Source: JBBECF01 sp040881945
GTDB lineage: Bacteria; Pseudomonadota; Alphaproteobacteria; Dongiales; Dongiaceae
Length of the DNA stretch: 64,000 bases
Reading direction: 5' to 3'
Assembly: GCA_040881945.1 (NCBI GenBank)
Contig: JBBECF010000175.1
Coordinates: forward strand, 1-64,000
The translations under genes and the position numbers were made by a program. Of this stretch, positions 51,210 through 60,595 are shown one piece after another. The notes below the pieces were generated by a model. It saw only the letters and a list, made by a program, of their open reading frames with translations. It was not told the origin of the DNA and made no database searches. Within the stretch, counting starts at the first letter, position 1. Each line of letters opens with the position of its first letter.

Positions 51210-53024
51210 ATGCCCCGCAGCGCGACCCTGGAAGCCCCCCGGCCACGAAGAAAGCAAGTGGCGCCGGCCGGATTTGTCACCGGCCGTCCCAAGACCAAGG
51301 CAACGGGCGGGCAAGCGCGTCCCGCCAAGGTCACCCGCCTCGCCGCCGAAGGCGTACCGGAACGGCCCACCGCCCCGGCGCCGTTCGCCCCGATCGCGGA
51401 CGACGCCTGGCGCTATCCGATAGACCTCTGGCAGCGATCCGTCCTGTTCCTCGATACCCTGCGGGAACGCGCCGACAACATGCTGGCACATGAGGCGGCC
51501 GGCTTGCCGCCGGTCTTGCACTTCGAGTCGGAACCCGAGCTCGACGCGCGGACGTTCGAGCAGCCGGCTAACTATGCCCTGTTGCGGATCATCGCAACGG
51601 ACGAGGACCGAGCGGACGAATGCGTCGATCACGACAAGCCGCCGGTCATCGTCATCGACCCGCGCGCGGGCCACGGCCCCGGCATCGGCGGCTTCAAGCG
51701 CGACTCCGAAGTCGGGATCGCCCTGCACGAGGGATTCCCGGTCTACTTCGTAACCTTCTTTCCGGAGCCTTGCCCCGGTCAGACTCTGGCCGACGTGCTG
51801 CATGCCTTACGCCGCTTCGTCGACTTCGTGACCGAGCGTCACGGCAAGCCGCCGGTGCTCTACGGCAACTGCCAGGCGGGATGGGCGGCGGCGCTGCTGT
51901 CGGCCGACTGCGAGGGCCTGGCGGGACCGGTCGTGCTCAACGGCTCGCCACTGTCCTATTGGGCGGGCGAGGCCGGCATCAATCCGCTGCGGGTCGCCGG
52001 CGGGCTCGTCGGCGGCGCTTGGCTTGCCCACTTCCTCGCCGACCTCGGCGATGGCCGTTTCGACGGCGCCTGGCTGGTCCAGAACTTCGAGAACCTCAAG
52101 CCGGAGACCGCCGTCTGGGACAAATACGCCGGTCTGTTCGCCGACATCGACGGCGAGCGCGAGCGCTTCCTCGACTTCGAGCGCTGGTGGAACGGCTTCC
52201 ATAGCCTGAGCCGAGAGGAATTCGTGGACATCATCGAGAACTTGTTCATCGGGAACAAGCTGGAGGACGGCAAGGTCCGCGTCTGCGAGGGCTGCTACGT
52301 CGATCTCCGCCGCATCCGCAACCCGCTCGTCATCTTCGCCTCCCACGGCGACAACATCACGCCGCCGCACCAGGCCCTCGGCTGGATCCCGGCGGTCTAC
52401 GACAGCACCGCGGCGCTCAAGGAAGCGGGACAGCGGATCGTCTATCTCTTGAACCCGCATGTCGGGCATCTCGGGATCTTCGTCTCGGCCAAGGTCGCCC
52501 GATTCGAGCACCGCGCGATCCTCGAAAGCCTGGAGGACATCGAGGCCCTCGAACCCGGCCTCTACGAGATGAAGATCGACAACCCGACCGGCGACCCCGA
52601 CTGCCGCAGACCGCAGTACACGGTCGCGTTCGAGCCGCGCCGGGTGGAAGATATCCGCTTCGACTATCCGAGGGAGCCGTTCGAGCGCGTCCGCGCCGTT
52701 TCCGAGTTCAACGAAGACCTCTATCGGTCCTTCGGAAGCCCGTGGGTACGCGCCGTCGCGACCCCGTGGACGGCGGCGATGATGCGGTGGCTGCATCCGA
52801 TGCGCGGCAGCCGGTACGCGTTTGCCGAGGCGATCAACCCCGCCATGCTCGGAATCGCCGCGCTGGCCTCGATGGTCCGTCACAACCGGCAACCCGTACC
52901 GGCGGACAGTCCGTACCGCATCGCCGAGAAGGTGCTCGCCCACTCTGTCTTCGAGGCGATCGAGAGCTGCCGCAAGCTCCGCGACCGCGCCGGCGAGGAA
53001 GCCTTCCGGCGTCTCTACGGCTAG
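51210..53024 (+). CDS. DUF3141 alpha/beta hydrolase-like protein
   Basis: A 604-residue protein related to polyhydroxyalkanoate synthases. The nucleophile elbow GNCQAG (about residue 219) has Cys as in PhaC, preceded by YPIDLWQRSVLFLDTLRERADN. A late acid/His region is HGDNITPPHQALG and HVGHLGIF. The N-terminus is basic and Pro/Ala-rich for about 45 residues. Many family members sit with AckA or Pta genes; none is here. Its role is uncertain. Confidence 0.8.
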   Translation: MPRSATLEAPRPRRKQVAPAGFVTGRPKTKATGGQARPAKVTRLAAEGVPERPTAPAPFAPIADDAWRYPIDLWQRSVLFLDTLRERADNMLAHEAAGLPPVLHFESEPELDARTFEQPANYALLRIIATDEDRADECVDHDKPPVIVIDPRAGHGPGIGGFKRDSEVGIALHEGFPVYFVTFFPEPCPGQTLADVLHALRRFVDFVTERHGKPPVLYGNCQAGWAAALLSADCEGLAGPVVLNGSPLSYWAGEAGINPLRVAGGLVGGAWLAHFLADLGDGRFDGAWLVQNFENLKPETAVWDKYAGLFADIDGERERFLDFERWWNGFHSLSREEFVDIIENLFIGNKLEDGKVRVCEGCYVDLRRIRNPLVIFASHGDNITPPHQALGWIPAVYDSTAALKEAGQRIVYLLNPHVGHLGIFVSAKVARFEHRAILESLEDIEALEPGLYEMKIDNPTGDPDCRRPQYTVAFEPRRVEDIRFDYPREPFERVRAVSEFNEDLYRSFGSPWVRAVATPWTAAMMRWLHPMRGSRYAFAEAINPAMLGIAALASMVRHNRQPVPADSPYRIAEKVLAHSVFEAIESCRKLRDRAGEEAFRRLYG

Positions 53025-53083
53025 ACGAAATCGGCCGACGGCGACGCGGGTTTGCTGGGCGTCGCCGGTTGCGGTGGTCATCT

Positions 53084-53353
53084 ATGTCGCGTATTTCGGC
53101 GTCGAGCTTTGAGACACGTAAAGGTGGCGAGGTGAAAGTCCGGGACCCTGTTTGCGGACTGCGGCTGGAAGTCGACAAGGTCGCCGCCTACGAAGACTTC
53201 GGAGGCTGGGTGTATTTCTTCTGCTCGACGGAGTGCGCCCGCCGGTTCGCGGCGTCTCCGCACCGGTATGCCGTCGAGCCGGCGCGCGCCGCGGCGGGAG
53301 GGCATGCGGAGCGGACCGCCCCTGCCGGCGGGCCGCCGGCGACCGCAGATTGA
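53084..53353 (+). CDS. YHS domain-containing protein
   Basis: Up to 89 residues; the YHS domain is VRDPVCGLRLEVDKVAAY...VYFFCSTECARRFAASPHRY. It is the second free-standing YHS protein of the cluster and lacks a membrane segment. The ATG at 53084 has no clear ribosome site. A GTG at 53132 follows AAAGGTGGCGAG and gives a 73-residue product starting at the domain, so the shorter form may be real. Confidence 0.8.
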   Translation: MSRISASSFETRKGGEVKVRDPVCGLRLEVDKVAAYEDFGGWVYFFCSTECARRFAASPHRYAVEPARAAAGGHAERTAPAGGPPATAD

Positions 53354-53362
53354 GGACCGCGG

Positions 53363-54539
53363 ATGCGCGCTCGTGCCAGAACGGATGTTCGCCCGGCCCC
53401 GGACCGTCGGCCCATCACGGTCGTCGGCGCGGGTCCGGCCGGCCTCGCCTGCGCCATCGCCCTGGCGCGGGCCGGCCGGCGGGTCGTCCTGCGCGAGGCG
53501 CACAGCCGGGTCGGCGCGAGGTTCCATGACGATTTCCAGGGGCTGGAGAACTGGTCCTCGGCTCAAGACATCCTGGACGAGCTGTCGGTCCTCGGCATCC
53601 GTCCGACCTTGCTTCTGCCAGCCCGTCTACGCCGGCACGGCCTTCGACGCCTGGGGCGGGCGCCACGAGGTCAAGAGCGCGCAGCCGATCTATTATCTCG
53701 TGCGTCGCGGATCCGAGGCGGGGAGCCTCGATCACGGGTTGCTCGAGCAAGCGCGCGAGCTCGGGGTCGAGGTCCGTTTCAACGACAGGGTACAGCGCGC
53801 GGATGGACCCGCGGTGCTCGCCGGAGGTCCCCGGATCGCGGACGCCATCGCCGTCGGGTATGTCTTCGAGACGGACATGCCCGACGGCAACTGGGTTTGC
53901 TTCGACAACACGTTGGCGCCGCTCGGCTACGCCTACTTGCTCGTGTGCCAGGGGCGCGGCACGGCCGCGAGCTGCATGTTCACAGGCTTCAGGAACGAAG
54001 CCGAGCATGTGGCGCGGACGGTCGACATGTTCCGCCGGCGGGTCGGCCTGCACATGCGCGATCCGCGGAAGTTCGGTGGATTCGCGAACTTCCGCCTTCC
54101 CCGCACGGCGATACAGGGCGGTCATCCCGTGGTCGGCGAGCATGCCGGATTTCAGGACGCGCTCGCAGGGTTCGGCATGCGATATGCCATACGCTCCGGC
54201 GCGCTGGCGGCCCGCAGCCTGATCGAAGGCATCGATTATCGACGGCTGTGGCGCACGGAGCTGCTGCCGTCGCTTCGCGCCTCCGTGAGCAACCGGTTCA
54301 TCTTCAACAGCGTCGGCGAGCGCGGCTGGCGCTGGGTACTGGCGCACCGGCTGAGCGCCTCCGACGTCCGCCGGGCGCTGCGACGGCTGTATCGGCCATC
54401 CGCGCCGACCGCACTCTTGTTTCCCTTCGCCCTTTGGCGCTACCGCGCGCCATTGGCGGACAAGAGCTGCGACCACCTGGACTGCGCCTGCGTCTGGTGC
54501 CGAACCTGCGGCGCCGCCGTCGATCCGCAGGGCGCATGA
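53363..54539 (+). pseudogene. FAD-dependent oxidoreductase, frameshifted
   Basis: The first frame (53363 to about 53620) encodes the FAD-binding start ITVVGAGPAGLACAIALARAG. The rest, from about QPVYAGTAFDAWGG, continues in another frame to 54539 with GGFANFRLP and a C-terminal Cys cluster CDHLDCACVWCRTCG. It resembles geranylgeranyl-reductase-type flavoproteins. A single-base shift near 53615-53630 joins the two; no homopolymer is there. Whether it is decay or sequence error is open. Confidence 0.75.
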
Positions 54540-54566
54540 TCGGCATAGAGTCCGGACAAAGACGTG

Positions 54567-54605
54567 TTGAGGTAGATCAATGAATCGTGACAGCGAGTCT
54601 AATAT
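54567..54605 (+). promoter_or_regulatory. FNR/FixK-type box and -10 upstream of copA
   Basis: TTGAGGTAGATCAA (54567-54580) matches the TTGAT-N4-ATCAA anaerobox at nine of ten positions. TAATAT at 54600-54605 is at the distance expected of a class II activated promoter (box centred near -41). The ATPase ATG follows at 54645. Confidence 0.6.
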
Positions 54606-54644
54606 TCAAGGTTATCGAGCGGTTATGGAAGGGAGATCCGTCAC

Positions 54645-56939
54645 ATGGTCGTAAAGGATCCGGTTTGCGGAATGACGGTGAATCTGGACGCCGGAAAGCC
54701 AAGTCGGGAGCACAATGGCGAGACCTATCACTTTTGCTCTCAGAAGTGTCACGACAAGTTCGCGGCTGATCCCGAGCATTTTCTGTCCGGTGAGCGCAAG
54801 CGCGAGGCCCCGCCCAAGGGCACCAGATACACCTGCCCGATGCATCCGGAAATCGTACGCGACGCGCCCGGTGACTGCCCGATCTGCGGCATGGCGCTGG
54901 AGCCGATGGGCGTTCCGGCGGCCGACGAGGGGCCGAATCCCGAACTCGTGGACTTCACCCGCCGGTTCTGGGTCGGCGCGGCGCTGACCGTGCCGCTGCT
55001 GATCCTGACTATGCCGCCCTATCTAGGCTACAACCAGATCCGCGAGCTGTTCGGCGAGTGGACCTCGCTCTGGATCGAAGTCATCATTGGCAGTCCGGTG
55101 ATCCTATGGTCCGGCTGGCCATTCTTCGTGCGCGGCTACAAGTCGTTCCGCACCATGAACCTCAACATGTTCAGCCTGATCGGCATGGGCGTCGGCGCGG
55201 CCTACGCTTTCAGTATCGTCGCGGTGCTGGCGCCCGGGATCTTCCCTGACGGGTTCCGTAACGCCGATGGCTCGGTCGGCGTCTATTTCGAGGCCGCCGC
55301 GGTGATCGTCACCTTGGTCCTGCTCGGCCAAGTGATGGAGCTGCGCGCTCGGGAGCGCACGGGCGCGGCGATCCGGGCGTTGCTCGATCTGGCCGCCAAG
55401 ACCGCGCGGGTGATCCGCCCCGACGGCACAGAGGAGGAGATCCCGCTCGAGGATGTCAAGGTCGGCGACCGGCTGCGGGTGCGCCCCGGCGACAAGGTGC
55501 CGGTGGACGGCGAGGTGGTCGAGGGCCGCTCGTCGGTCGACGAATCGATGATCTCCGGCGAACCCATTCCGGTCGAGAAGGTCGCGGGCGACAAGGTAAC
55601 CGGCGCCACGATCAACGGCACCGGCAGCCTGGTGATGGAGGCCAAGCGCGTCGGCGCCGACACCATGCTGGCTCAGATCGTCGAGATGGTAGCGAACGCG
55701 CAGCGCAGCCGCGCGCCGATCCAGAAATTCGCCGACTTGGTGGCGGGAAAATTCGTGCCGGTGGTGATCGGCATCGCCATCCTATCCTTCCTCTCCTGGG
55801 CGGTCTGGGGACCAGCCCCGGCGCTTGCCTACGCTTTGGTATCGGCGGTTGCGGTCTTGATCATTGCTTGCCCGTGTGCGCTCGGACTCGCAACGCCAAT
55901 GTCGATCATGACGGCGACGGGCCGGGGCGCCCAGGCGGGTGTGCTGATCAAGAACGCCGAGGCGCTGGAGCGCTTTGCCAAGGTCGACACGCTGATCATG
56001 GACAAGACCGGCACGCTGACCGTCGGCAAACCGAAGCTCATCGCCGTGCTGCCCGAGGCGGGGCATGAGGAGAACGAGGTGTTGCGGCTGGCGGCGTCGC
56101 TGGAGCGTGGCTCGGAACATCCGCTGGCCGAGGCGATCGTCGCCGGGGCCGAGGAGCGTGGGGTCGCTTTGGCCAAGGCGGAGGATTTCGAGGCGGTCAC
56201 CGGCAAGGGCGTAAAGGGCGTGGTCGACGGCAAGTCGGTGGCGCTGGGCAACGCAAAGCTTATGGTCGATCTCGGTCTCGACGGCGGGCCGCTGGACAAA
56301 ACCGCCAACGCGCGGCGCGACGAGGGCGAGACGGTGATGTTCGTCGTGCTCGACGGCAAGATCGCTGGCCTGGTCAGCGTCGCCGATCCAGTGAAGGAGA
56401 CCACGCCGGCGGCGCTGAAAGAGCTGCACAGACTCGGCTTCCGCGTCATCATGGCCACCGGCGACAACGAGCGCACGGCGAAGGCGGTGGCCGGACGGCT
56501 CGGCATCGACGAGATCCGCGCCGAAGTGCTGCCCGAGGACAAGGCGCGCATCATCAAGGAACTGCAGGCGGACGGCCGGAAGGTCGCCATGGCTGGCGAT
56601 GGCGTGAACGACGCGCCCGCGCTCGCCCAGGCCGATGTCGGCATCGCCATGGGCACCGGCGCCGACGTCGCCATCGAGAGCGCCGGATTCACCCTGGTCA
56701 AGGGCAACCTCGACGGCATCGTGCGCGCCCGGCGGCTGGCCCGTGCGACGATGCGCAACATCAAGCAGAACCTGTTCTTCGCTCTGATCTACAACGCGGC
56801 CGGCGTGCCGATCGCGGCAGGGATTCTCTATCCGTTCCTCGACATTCTAGTCGGGCCGATCTTCGCCGCGTTCGCGATGAGCGCGTCGTCGCTGTCGGTG
56901 GTCATGAACTCATTGCGACTGCGTTCGGTCAAGATCTAG
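54645..56939 (+). CDS. copA: Copper-translocating P1B-type ATPase with YHS domain
   Basis: A 764-residue exporter. It has an N-terminal YHS domain (1-45, DPVCGM and FCSQKC), a heavy-metal-binding motif YTCPMHPEI to CPICGM (62-83), and eight predicted helices. The ion-pathway CPC is at about 409-411 in IACPCALGLATP, the phosphorylated Asp in DKTGTLT (about 453), SEHPLAEAI, and GDGVNDAPAL. CPC with SEHP indicates Cu+ export from the cytoplasm. A FNR-like box suggests low-oxygen control. The YHS-HMBD N-terminus in place of CXXC HMA domains is a recognised variant. Confidence 0.93.
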   Translation: MVVKDPVCGMTVNLDAGKPSREHNGETYHFCSQKCHDKFAADPEHFLSGERKREAPPKGTRYTCPMHPEIVRDAPGDCPICGMALEPMGVPAADEGPNPELVDFTRRFWVGAALTVPLLILTMPPYLGYNQIRELFGEWTSLWIEVIIGSPVILWSGWPFFVRGYKSFRTMNLNMFSLIGMGVGAAYAFSIVAVLAPGIFPDGFRNADGSVGVYFEAAAVIVTLVLLGQVMELRARERTGAAIRALLDLAAKTARVIRPDGTEEEIPLEDVKVGDRLRVRPGDKVPVDGEVVEGRSSVDESMISGEPIPVEKVAGDKVTGATINGTGSLVMEAKRVGADTMLAQIVEMVANAQRSRAPIQKFADLVAGKFVPVVIGIAILSFLSWAVWGPAPALAYALVSAVAVLIIACPCALGLATPMSIMTATGRGAQAGVLIKNAEALERFAKVDTLIMDKTGTLTVGKPKLIAVLPEAGHEENEVLRLAASLERGSEHPLAEAIVAGAEERGVALAKAEDFEAVTGKGVKGVVDGKSVALGNAKLMVDLGLDGGPLDKTANARRDEGETVMFVVLDGKIAGLVSVADPVKETTPAALKELHRLGFRVIMATGDNERTAKAVAGRLGIDEIRAEVLPEDKARIIKELQADGRKVAMAGDGVNDAPALAQADVGIAMGTGADVAIESAGFTLVKGNLDGIVRARRLARATMRNIKQNLFFALIYNAAGVPIAAGILYPFLDILVGPIFAAFAMSASSLSVVMNSLRLRSVKI

Positions 56940-56994
56940 CAAAGGATCAACCGTGGCGCGGCAATCCGCCCTTCGTGAAATGGAGAAAAAAGCT

Positions 56995-58071
56995 ATGAAA
57001 GCCGTATCGATTTCCCGGGCCGCGGCTTGGGCCGCTCTGGTCACCCTCGTATTGGGAATGCAGACGGCCATCGCCGAGCCACTCGTGTATGTGCCGCTCG
57101 GTGGCGAGGGCAAGATCGTCGTCGTCGATGCCGCGAAGGATGAGATTGTCGATACGATAAGCGGCGTCACAGCCGTTCATGGCCTCGCCGGAACGCCCGA
57201 TGGCCAACTCCTGATTGCCGGAAGCTATCAGGAGCGGGAGGCAGGCGGCGCAACGCCGGCCAAGCCCGCCGGCGTGACCGAGGATGAGCATGCCGCGCAC
57301 CATAGCGCCGCGCCCGCCGGTCCCAAGAAGGACGACGCGGCCATCAGCACGGTCTCGGTGATTCGAACGGCCGACGGGTCCGTGGTCCGGCGCATCGATG
57401 TGCCGGGCGCGGTCCATCACGTGGCGGTCAGCCCCGACGGCCGGTATGCGGTCGTGACCCATCCCAACGAAGGGACCATCAGCGCGATCGACCTCGGCTC
57501 GTACGAAGTCGTTGCAACGGTGGCCACGGGTCCGTTCCCCAACTATTCGGCCTTCGGATCGGACGGGCGGAGCGTCTACGTCAGCAATGCCGGCAACAAC
57601 ACCGTGAGCGCCGTCGATGCCGGAACATGGACCGTCCAATGGAACGCGGCCGTCGGCGAAGGCCCGGAGCACGTTGTTCTCTCGACGGACGGCCGTTCTC
57701 TCTATGTCAACAACGTGGAGGACGGGTCCGTCTCGGTCATCGGGATCGCTGAGCGACAGGTCGTCAAGACCGTCCCGATCGGATCGACGCTCCATGGCAT
57801 CGACCTTTCCGATGACGGGGGAACCCTGTTCGTGGCGGACCTCGGCGACGACAAGGTCGTCGCCTTCGATCTGGCCACCGGCACGCATCGCAGCGTCCGC
57901 CTGGCGCCGGCGCCCTACCACCTCGCCGCCGTGCGCGGCGCGGGCAAGCTCTACGTCTCGAGCGCCGACGAGCCGAAGGTCTGGGTCCTGGACCCGGAAA
58001 CTCTCGCCGTGCTCGGAGAGATCCCGATCGGCGGCACGGGACACCAGATGTTTCTGGGCCCAAGCACATAA
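56995..58071 (+). CDS. YncE-like beta-propeller periplasmic protein
   Basis: A 358-residue secreted protein with signal AAAWAALVTLVLGMQTAIAEP, then repeated blades (VHGLAGTPDGQLLIAGS, HHVAVSPDGRYAVVTHPNEG, YSAFGSDGRSVYVSNAGNN, EHVVLSTDGRSLYVNN). These are typical of YVTN/YncE propellers. A His-rich insert lies in the second blade (EDEHAAHHSAAPAGPKK), possibly metal-binding. ATG 56995 is preferred because GGAG lies nine bases before it. It follows copA in the same orientation. Confidence 0.82.
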   Translation: MKAVSISRAAAWAALVTLVLGMQTAIAEPLVYVPLGGEGKIVVVDAAKDEIVDTISGVTAVHGLAGTPDGQLLIAGSYQEREAGGATPAKPAGVTEDEHAAHHSAAPAGPKKDDAAISTVSVIRTADGSVVRRIDVPGAVHHVAVSPDGRYAVVTHPNEGTISAIDLGSYEVVATVATGPFPNYSAFGSDGRSVYVSNAGNNTVSAVDAGTWTVQWNAAVGEGPEHVVLSTDGRSLYVNNVEDGSVSVIGIAERQVVKTVPIGSTLHGIDLSDDGGTLFVADLGDDKVVAFDLATGTHRSVRLAPAPYHLAAVRGAGKLYVSSADEPKVWVLDPETLAVLGEIPIGGTGHQMFLGPST

Positions 58072-58120
58072 GGAAAACCGGGCACCGAACGCCCGAGCTC
58101 GCCAACCAACGAGGCAAGAC

Positions 58121-58351
58121 ATGCAGCAATTCCTGTTTTCGAGATCCGGCCTGGTGATGCTCGGCTTCCTGGCGGTCGGCGGCTACTTCCTCTGGACCGA
58201 GCATCAGGCGCACATGATTGCCGCCCTGCCGTGGCTCCTGGTCGGCGGCTGCCTGGTCATGCACCTCTTCATGCACGGCGGCCATGGCGGACATGGAGGT
58301 CACGGTGGCGGCGCCAACGACCCCGACGACGGCGGCGGAAGGACATCGTGA
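58121..58351 (+). CDS. DUF2933 small membrane protein
   Basis: A 76-residue protein with two helices (GLVMLGFLAVGGYFLW; IAALPWLLVGGCLVMHLFMH) and a His/Gly tail (HGGHGGHGGHGGG) that may bind metal. It is common in copper-resistance islands just before an isoprenylcysteine methyltransferase-like gene, as here. The stop overlaps the next GTG. Confidence 0.85.
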   Translation: MQQFLFSRSGLVMLGFLAVGGYFLWTEHQAHMIAALPWLLVGGCLVMHLFMHGGHGGHGGHGGGANDPDDGGGRTS

Positions 58352-59007
58352 GCGACACCGTCCCCGCCTACGGCCTGTGGTCATTGGTCGTGATCAACTC
58401 GGCGGTGTTCATCCTGTTCGGCTTGAGTTTCTTCCAGCCGCGAACCAAGCGCGACTGGCGGTCTTTCGGCGCGTTCAGCGGCTTCCTGGTCGCCTTGTTC
58501 ACCGAGATGTACGGATTCCCGCTGACGATCTATCTCTTGTCCGGATGGCTTCAGGCCACCTATCCCGGCGTCGACTGGTTCAGCCACGACGCCGGCCATC
58601 TGCCCGAGATGCTGTTCGGCTGGCAGGCCAATCCGCATTTCGGGCCGTTCCACCTGCTCAGCTTCGCCCTGATCGGCGGCGGCTTCGTGCTGATCGCGGC
58701 CGCCTGGCGGGTGCTCTACGAAGCGCAGCGCCGCCGCGCCTTGGCGACGACCGGGCCCTACGCCCATGTGCGCCATCCCCAGTACGCCGGATTCATCCTG
58801 ATCATGCTCGGCTTCTTGTTCCAGTGGCCGACGATCCTGACGCTGCTGATGTTCCCCGTGCTGGTCGCGATGTACGTATGGCTGGCGCGCCGCGAGGAGC
58901 GCGAGGTGCTCGCCGTGTTCGGCGACGCCTATGCGCGCTACGCCGCCCGCGTGCCCGCCTTCGTGCCGCGGCTTCGGCGCGCGGCGAAGGAGGCTACGGG
59001 AAATTAA
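58348..59007 (+). CDS. Isoprenylcysteine methyltransferase-family protein
   Basis: A 219-residue membrane protein with about five helices. The ICMT signature lies late: LATTGPYAHVRHPQYAGFILIM and REEREVLAVFGDAYARY. The substrate in metal-resistance clusters is not known. GTG start overlapping the DUF2933 stop (GTGA), so the two are co-translated. It is longer than, and unrelated in context to, the PKS-linked homologue at 21476-22009. Confidence 0.83.
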   Translation: MSDTVPAYGLWSLVVINSAVFILFGLSFFQPRTKRDWRSFGAFSGFLVALFTEMYGFPLTIYLLSGWLQATYPGVDWFSHDAGHLPEMLFGWQANPHFGPFHLLSFALIGGGFVLIAAAWRVLYEAQRRRALATTGPYAHVRHPQYAGFILIMLGFLFQWPTILTLLMFPVLVAMYVWLARREEREVLAVFGDAYARYAARVPAFVPRLRRAAKEATGN

Positions 59008-59060
59008 GGGTCGGTGCGCCGATTAGGTTTTCTCCGGTACCGCAAGAAAGGATGTTACAC

Positions 59061-60551
59061 ATGATGGTGCTATCACGCCGCCGCCTCCTCTTTGCCGGCA
59101 CCGGGCTTGCGGCTTTTGGCGCGCTTCGGCGGCCAACGCGCACCGCCCTCGCGCTCGGCGACGCCCCGACGACCCTTGAGGTCGCGACGCGCACGATCGA
59201 GGTGCAGGGCAAGCCGGCCGAGGTGTTCGGGATCCGCCAGGCCGATGGCATGCATGGCCTCTATGCCCGTGCCGGCGACCCTTTCCGCGTGCGCCTCGTC
59301 AACCGGCTCTCGACCGAGACGCTGGTCCATTGGCACGGCCTCACGCCGCCCTACCAGCAGGACGGCGTGCCGGATATCTCCCAGCCCGCGCTCGTGCCCG
59401 GGGCGGCCTACGAGTATGACTTTCCGCTTCGTCGGCCGGGGACGTTCTGGATGCACTCCCACCTCGGCCTGCAGGAACAGCGACTTCTCGCGGCGCCGCT
59501 GATCGTCCGCGATCCGGCCGAAGCCGGGTTGGACGAGCAGGAAGTCGTCGTCCTGCTGCATGACTTCACCTTCCGGGACCCCGAGGAAATCCTCGCTGAA
59601 TTGTCGGGTGGCGGCGGCCACGCCATGGACATGGGGAACCAGGCGCCGGAGGCCATGACGGCGCCGGCGACGACGATGGACGACGGCGCCATGGGGCACG
59701 GCGCCGAGCCTGACGCGCCGATGGCGTCCGGCGCCATGGACGCGGACGTGAACGACGTCGAGTTCGACGCCTACCTGGCGAACGACCGGACGCTCGCCGA
59801 TCCCGAAGTCGTACCGGTCGAGCCGGGCGGCCGGGTCCGGCTCCGCCTCATCAACGGTGCGGCGGCGACCAACTTCTTCATCGACCTCGGCGCGATCGAG
59901 GGAGATCTCATCGCGGTCGATGGCAATCCGGTCATGCCGTTGCGCGGGAGCCGGTTCGAAATCGCGATCTCGCAGCGCCTCGACATCCGGCTTCGGCTCC
60001 CGACCGGCCAGGGAGCCTACCCCGTCCTCGCCCAACGCGAGGGCGAAGAGGAGCGGACGGGGATCATCCTGGCGACGAAGGATGCCCCGGTGCGCCGCGT
60101 CGCCGAGCGCGCCGCCGCCGCCGCTGGGATCGCCGGTTTCGGGCTCGAGCGCCGGCTTCGCGCCGCGGCCCCGCTGGCGGCGCGGCCCGCGGACCGGACC
60201 CTGGCGCTCGACCTGACCGGGAGCATGGCGACCTATTCATGGACGCTCAACGGACGGAGCTTCGGCGCGCATACGCCGCTCGTCGTGGCCGAAGGCGAGC
60301 GCGTCGAGGTCGTCATCCGCAACCGCACCGAGATGTCGCACCCCATGCACCTGCACGGGCACAGCTTCCAGGTCGTCGCCATCGACGGCCAGCGCCTGGA
60401 CGGCGCCCTGCGCGATACGGTCCTCGTGCCCCTGAACGGCGGCGTCACCATCGCGTTCGACGCCGACAACCCCGGGCGTTGGGCGTTCCACTGTCACCAC
60501 CTCTACCACATGGCCGCCGGCATGATGACGACGGTCGAGTACCAAGCCTGA
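59061..60551 (+). CDS. Multicopper oxidase (CueO/CopA type)
   Basis: A 496-residue exported oxidase. It has a twin-arginine-type signal (LSRRRLLFAGTGLAAFGA) and copper ligands HWHG (90-93), HSH (132-134), HPMHLHGH (427-434) and HCHHLYHMAAGM (477-488). A Met/Asp/His-rich insert near 197-245 (AMDMGNQAPEAM, MGHG, MDADV) resembles the substrate-site insert of cuprous oxidases. It probably oxidises Cu(I) in the periplasm. AAAGGA lies about nine bases before the ATG. Confidence 0.92.
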   Translation: MMVLSRRRLLFAGTGLAAFGALRRPTRTALALGDAPTTLEVATRTIEVQGKPAEVFGIRQADGMHGLYARAGDPFRVRLVNRLSTETLVHWHGLTPPYQQDGVPDISQPALVPGAAYEYDFPLRRPGTFWMHSHLGLQEQRLLAAPLIVRDPAEAGLDEQEVVVLLHDFTFRDPEEILAELSGGGGHAMDMGNQAPEAMTAPATTMDDGAMGHGAEPDAPMASGAMDADVNDVEFDAYLANDRTLADPEVVPVEPGGRVRLRLINGAAATNFFIDLGAIEGDLIAVDGNPVMPLRGSRFEIAISQRLDIRLRLPTGQGAYPVLAQREGEEERTGIILATKDAPVRRVAERAAAAAGIAGFGLERRLRAAAPLAARPADRTLALDLTGSMATYSWTLNGRSFGAHTPLVVAEGERVEVVIRNRTEMSHPMHLHGHSFQVVAIDGQRLDGALRDTVLVPLNGGVTIAFDADNPGRWAFHCHHLYHMAAGMMTTVEYQA

Positions 60552-60595
60552 CCGCGGACCGTCCGGCGAAATTCGGTCGTTGGGGAAGATTGGCA

